In this document: in pieces, positions 39,471 through 39,673 of the stretch
How positions within the stretch are numbered: the stretch's first letter is position 1
Layout of the letters: each line of letters starts with the position of its first letter
Translations under genes and position numbers: made by a program
NCBI RefSeq assembly: GCF_002224675.1
Contig: NZ_NMPZ01000032.1
Coordinates: forward strand, 1-39,673
Length of the DNA stretch: 39,673 nucleotides
Direction of reading: 5' to 3'
Source of the DNA: Segatella copri
GTDB lineage: Bacteria > Bacteroidota > Bacteroidia > Bacteroidales > Bacteroidaceae
The notes under the pieces: generated by a model
What the model saw: only the letters and a program-made list of their open reading frames with translations
Told to the model about the DNA's origin: nothing
Databases searched by the model: none

Positions 39471-39552
39471 AGTTGTCTCGTTTTATTGTTGATACTTACG
39501 TTACTCGGTTTACTTGCTGCTTTGGATTAAGTGGCTGTTGTATATTGACAGC

Positions 39553-39673
39553 CTAACCTGTGCGCTTGCGAAAGCGCATGTCCTTTTTCTTGTCCTCCAC
39601 TACTGCTACGATAGCCATCACGTCCTCCGGCTTGTAGTAGGTCTTGTGGCTGATTTGCGTATAAGCCAAAGTT
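39553..39673 (-). CDS. Partial helix-turn-helix protein cut by the window edge
   Basis: On the minus strand the last 39 codons read TLAYTQISHKTYYKPEDVMA and on to DMRFRKRTG with a stop at 39553-39555. KTYYKPEDVMAIVAVVEDKK is the end of a winged helix-turn-helix of the excisionase group (binding helix, then ...KPEDV...). The 5' part lies beyond the window. It probably belongs to the same integration module as the 102-residue protein. Confidence 0.7.
   Translation of the reverse strand, partial: TLAYTQISHKTYYKPEDVMAIVAVVEDKKKDMRFRKRTG

Overview
The window looks like a chromosomal segment of a gut Bacteroidota, most likely Prevotellaceae (Segatella/Prevotella-like). The basis is the repeated Bacteroidota promoter signature TAnnTTTG ahead of many genes, plus family content: a PafA-type alkaline phosphatase, a fused SpmA/SpmB nucleoside-recognition protein, an IntDOT-like pair of tyrosine recombinases, secreted caspases and BACON-like lipoproteins. 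No database search was possible, so genus is inference.

Layout. 1-3200 is accessory and repeat-rich: GTGAAGAGT repeats, a broken copy of a gene start that recurs intact at 3072-3205, a candidate structured RNA (429-690), a small lipoprotein and membrane-peptide pair, an IS630-type element (1278-2368) inserted at the end of that peptide gene, and a kinase-like 'polyvalent protein' gene overlapping a short ORF in another frame. 3200-9836 is conserved chromosome: a HEAT-like protein, a polysaccharide-type flippase and SpmA/B on the minus strand, a CDF metal transporter, and a TonB-dependent receptor. 10000-14600 is accessory: a DUF234-type ATPase framed by hairpin repeats, a secreted Sel1-caspase with an unknown secreted partner, and a well-defined structured RNA of about 320 nt on the minus strand with its own promoter, terminator and a possible pseudoknot.

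14800-22630 is conserved: a flavin reductase-clpS-clpA-aat operon (bacterial N-degron tagging, recognition and unfolding in one transcript), then pafA and a His-rich Zn/Cd/Co P-type ATPase with a palindromic operator candidate over its promoter. 22886-30060 is an AT-rich island beside a tRNA(CAU). It contains a deleted ATPase-nuclease pseudogene and a compact operon encoding a PD-(D/E)XK protein (sce7726 family), a T4 beta-protein-like protein (sce7725 family), a zinc-ribbon plus RES-domain NAD+-consuming enzyme, a DUF2971 protein and a small membrane protein. I read this operon as a candidate abortive-infection or other conflict system, and it is the best candidate for something undescribed. 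It is followed by a lipoprotein with a Cys/His tail and a decayed lipoprotein gene.

30456-36090 is again housekeeping: Ca2+-type P-ATPase, ribF, a CPBP membrane protease and a PP2C-like protein with a Ser-Asp repeat. From about 36100 to the window end lies the integration module of a mobile element: a long-range stem structure, two tandem tyrosine recombinases, stem-loops, and two helix-turn-helix genes on the opposite strand, the second cut by the window edge.
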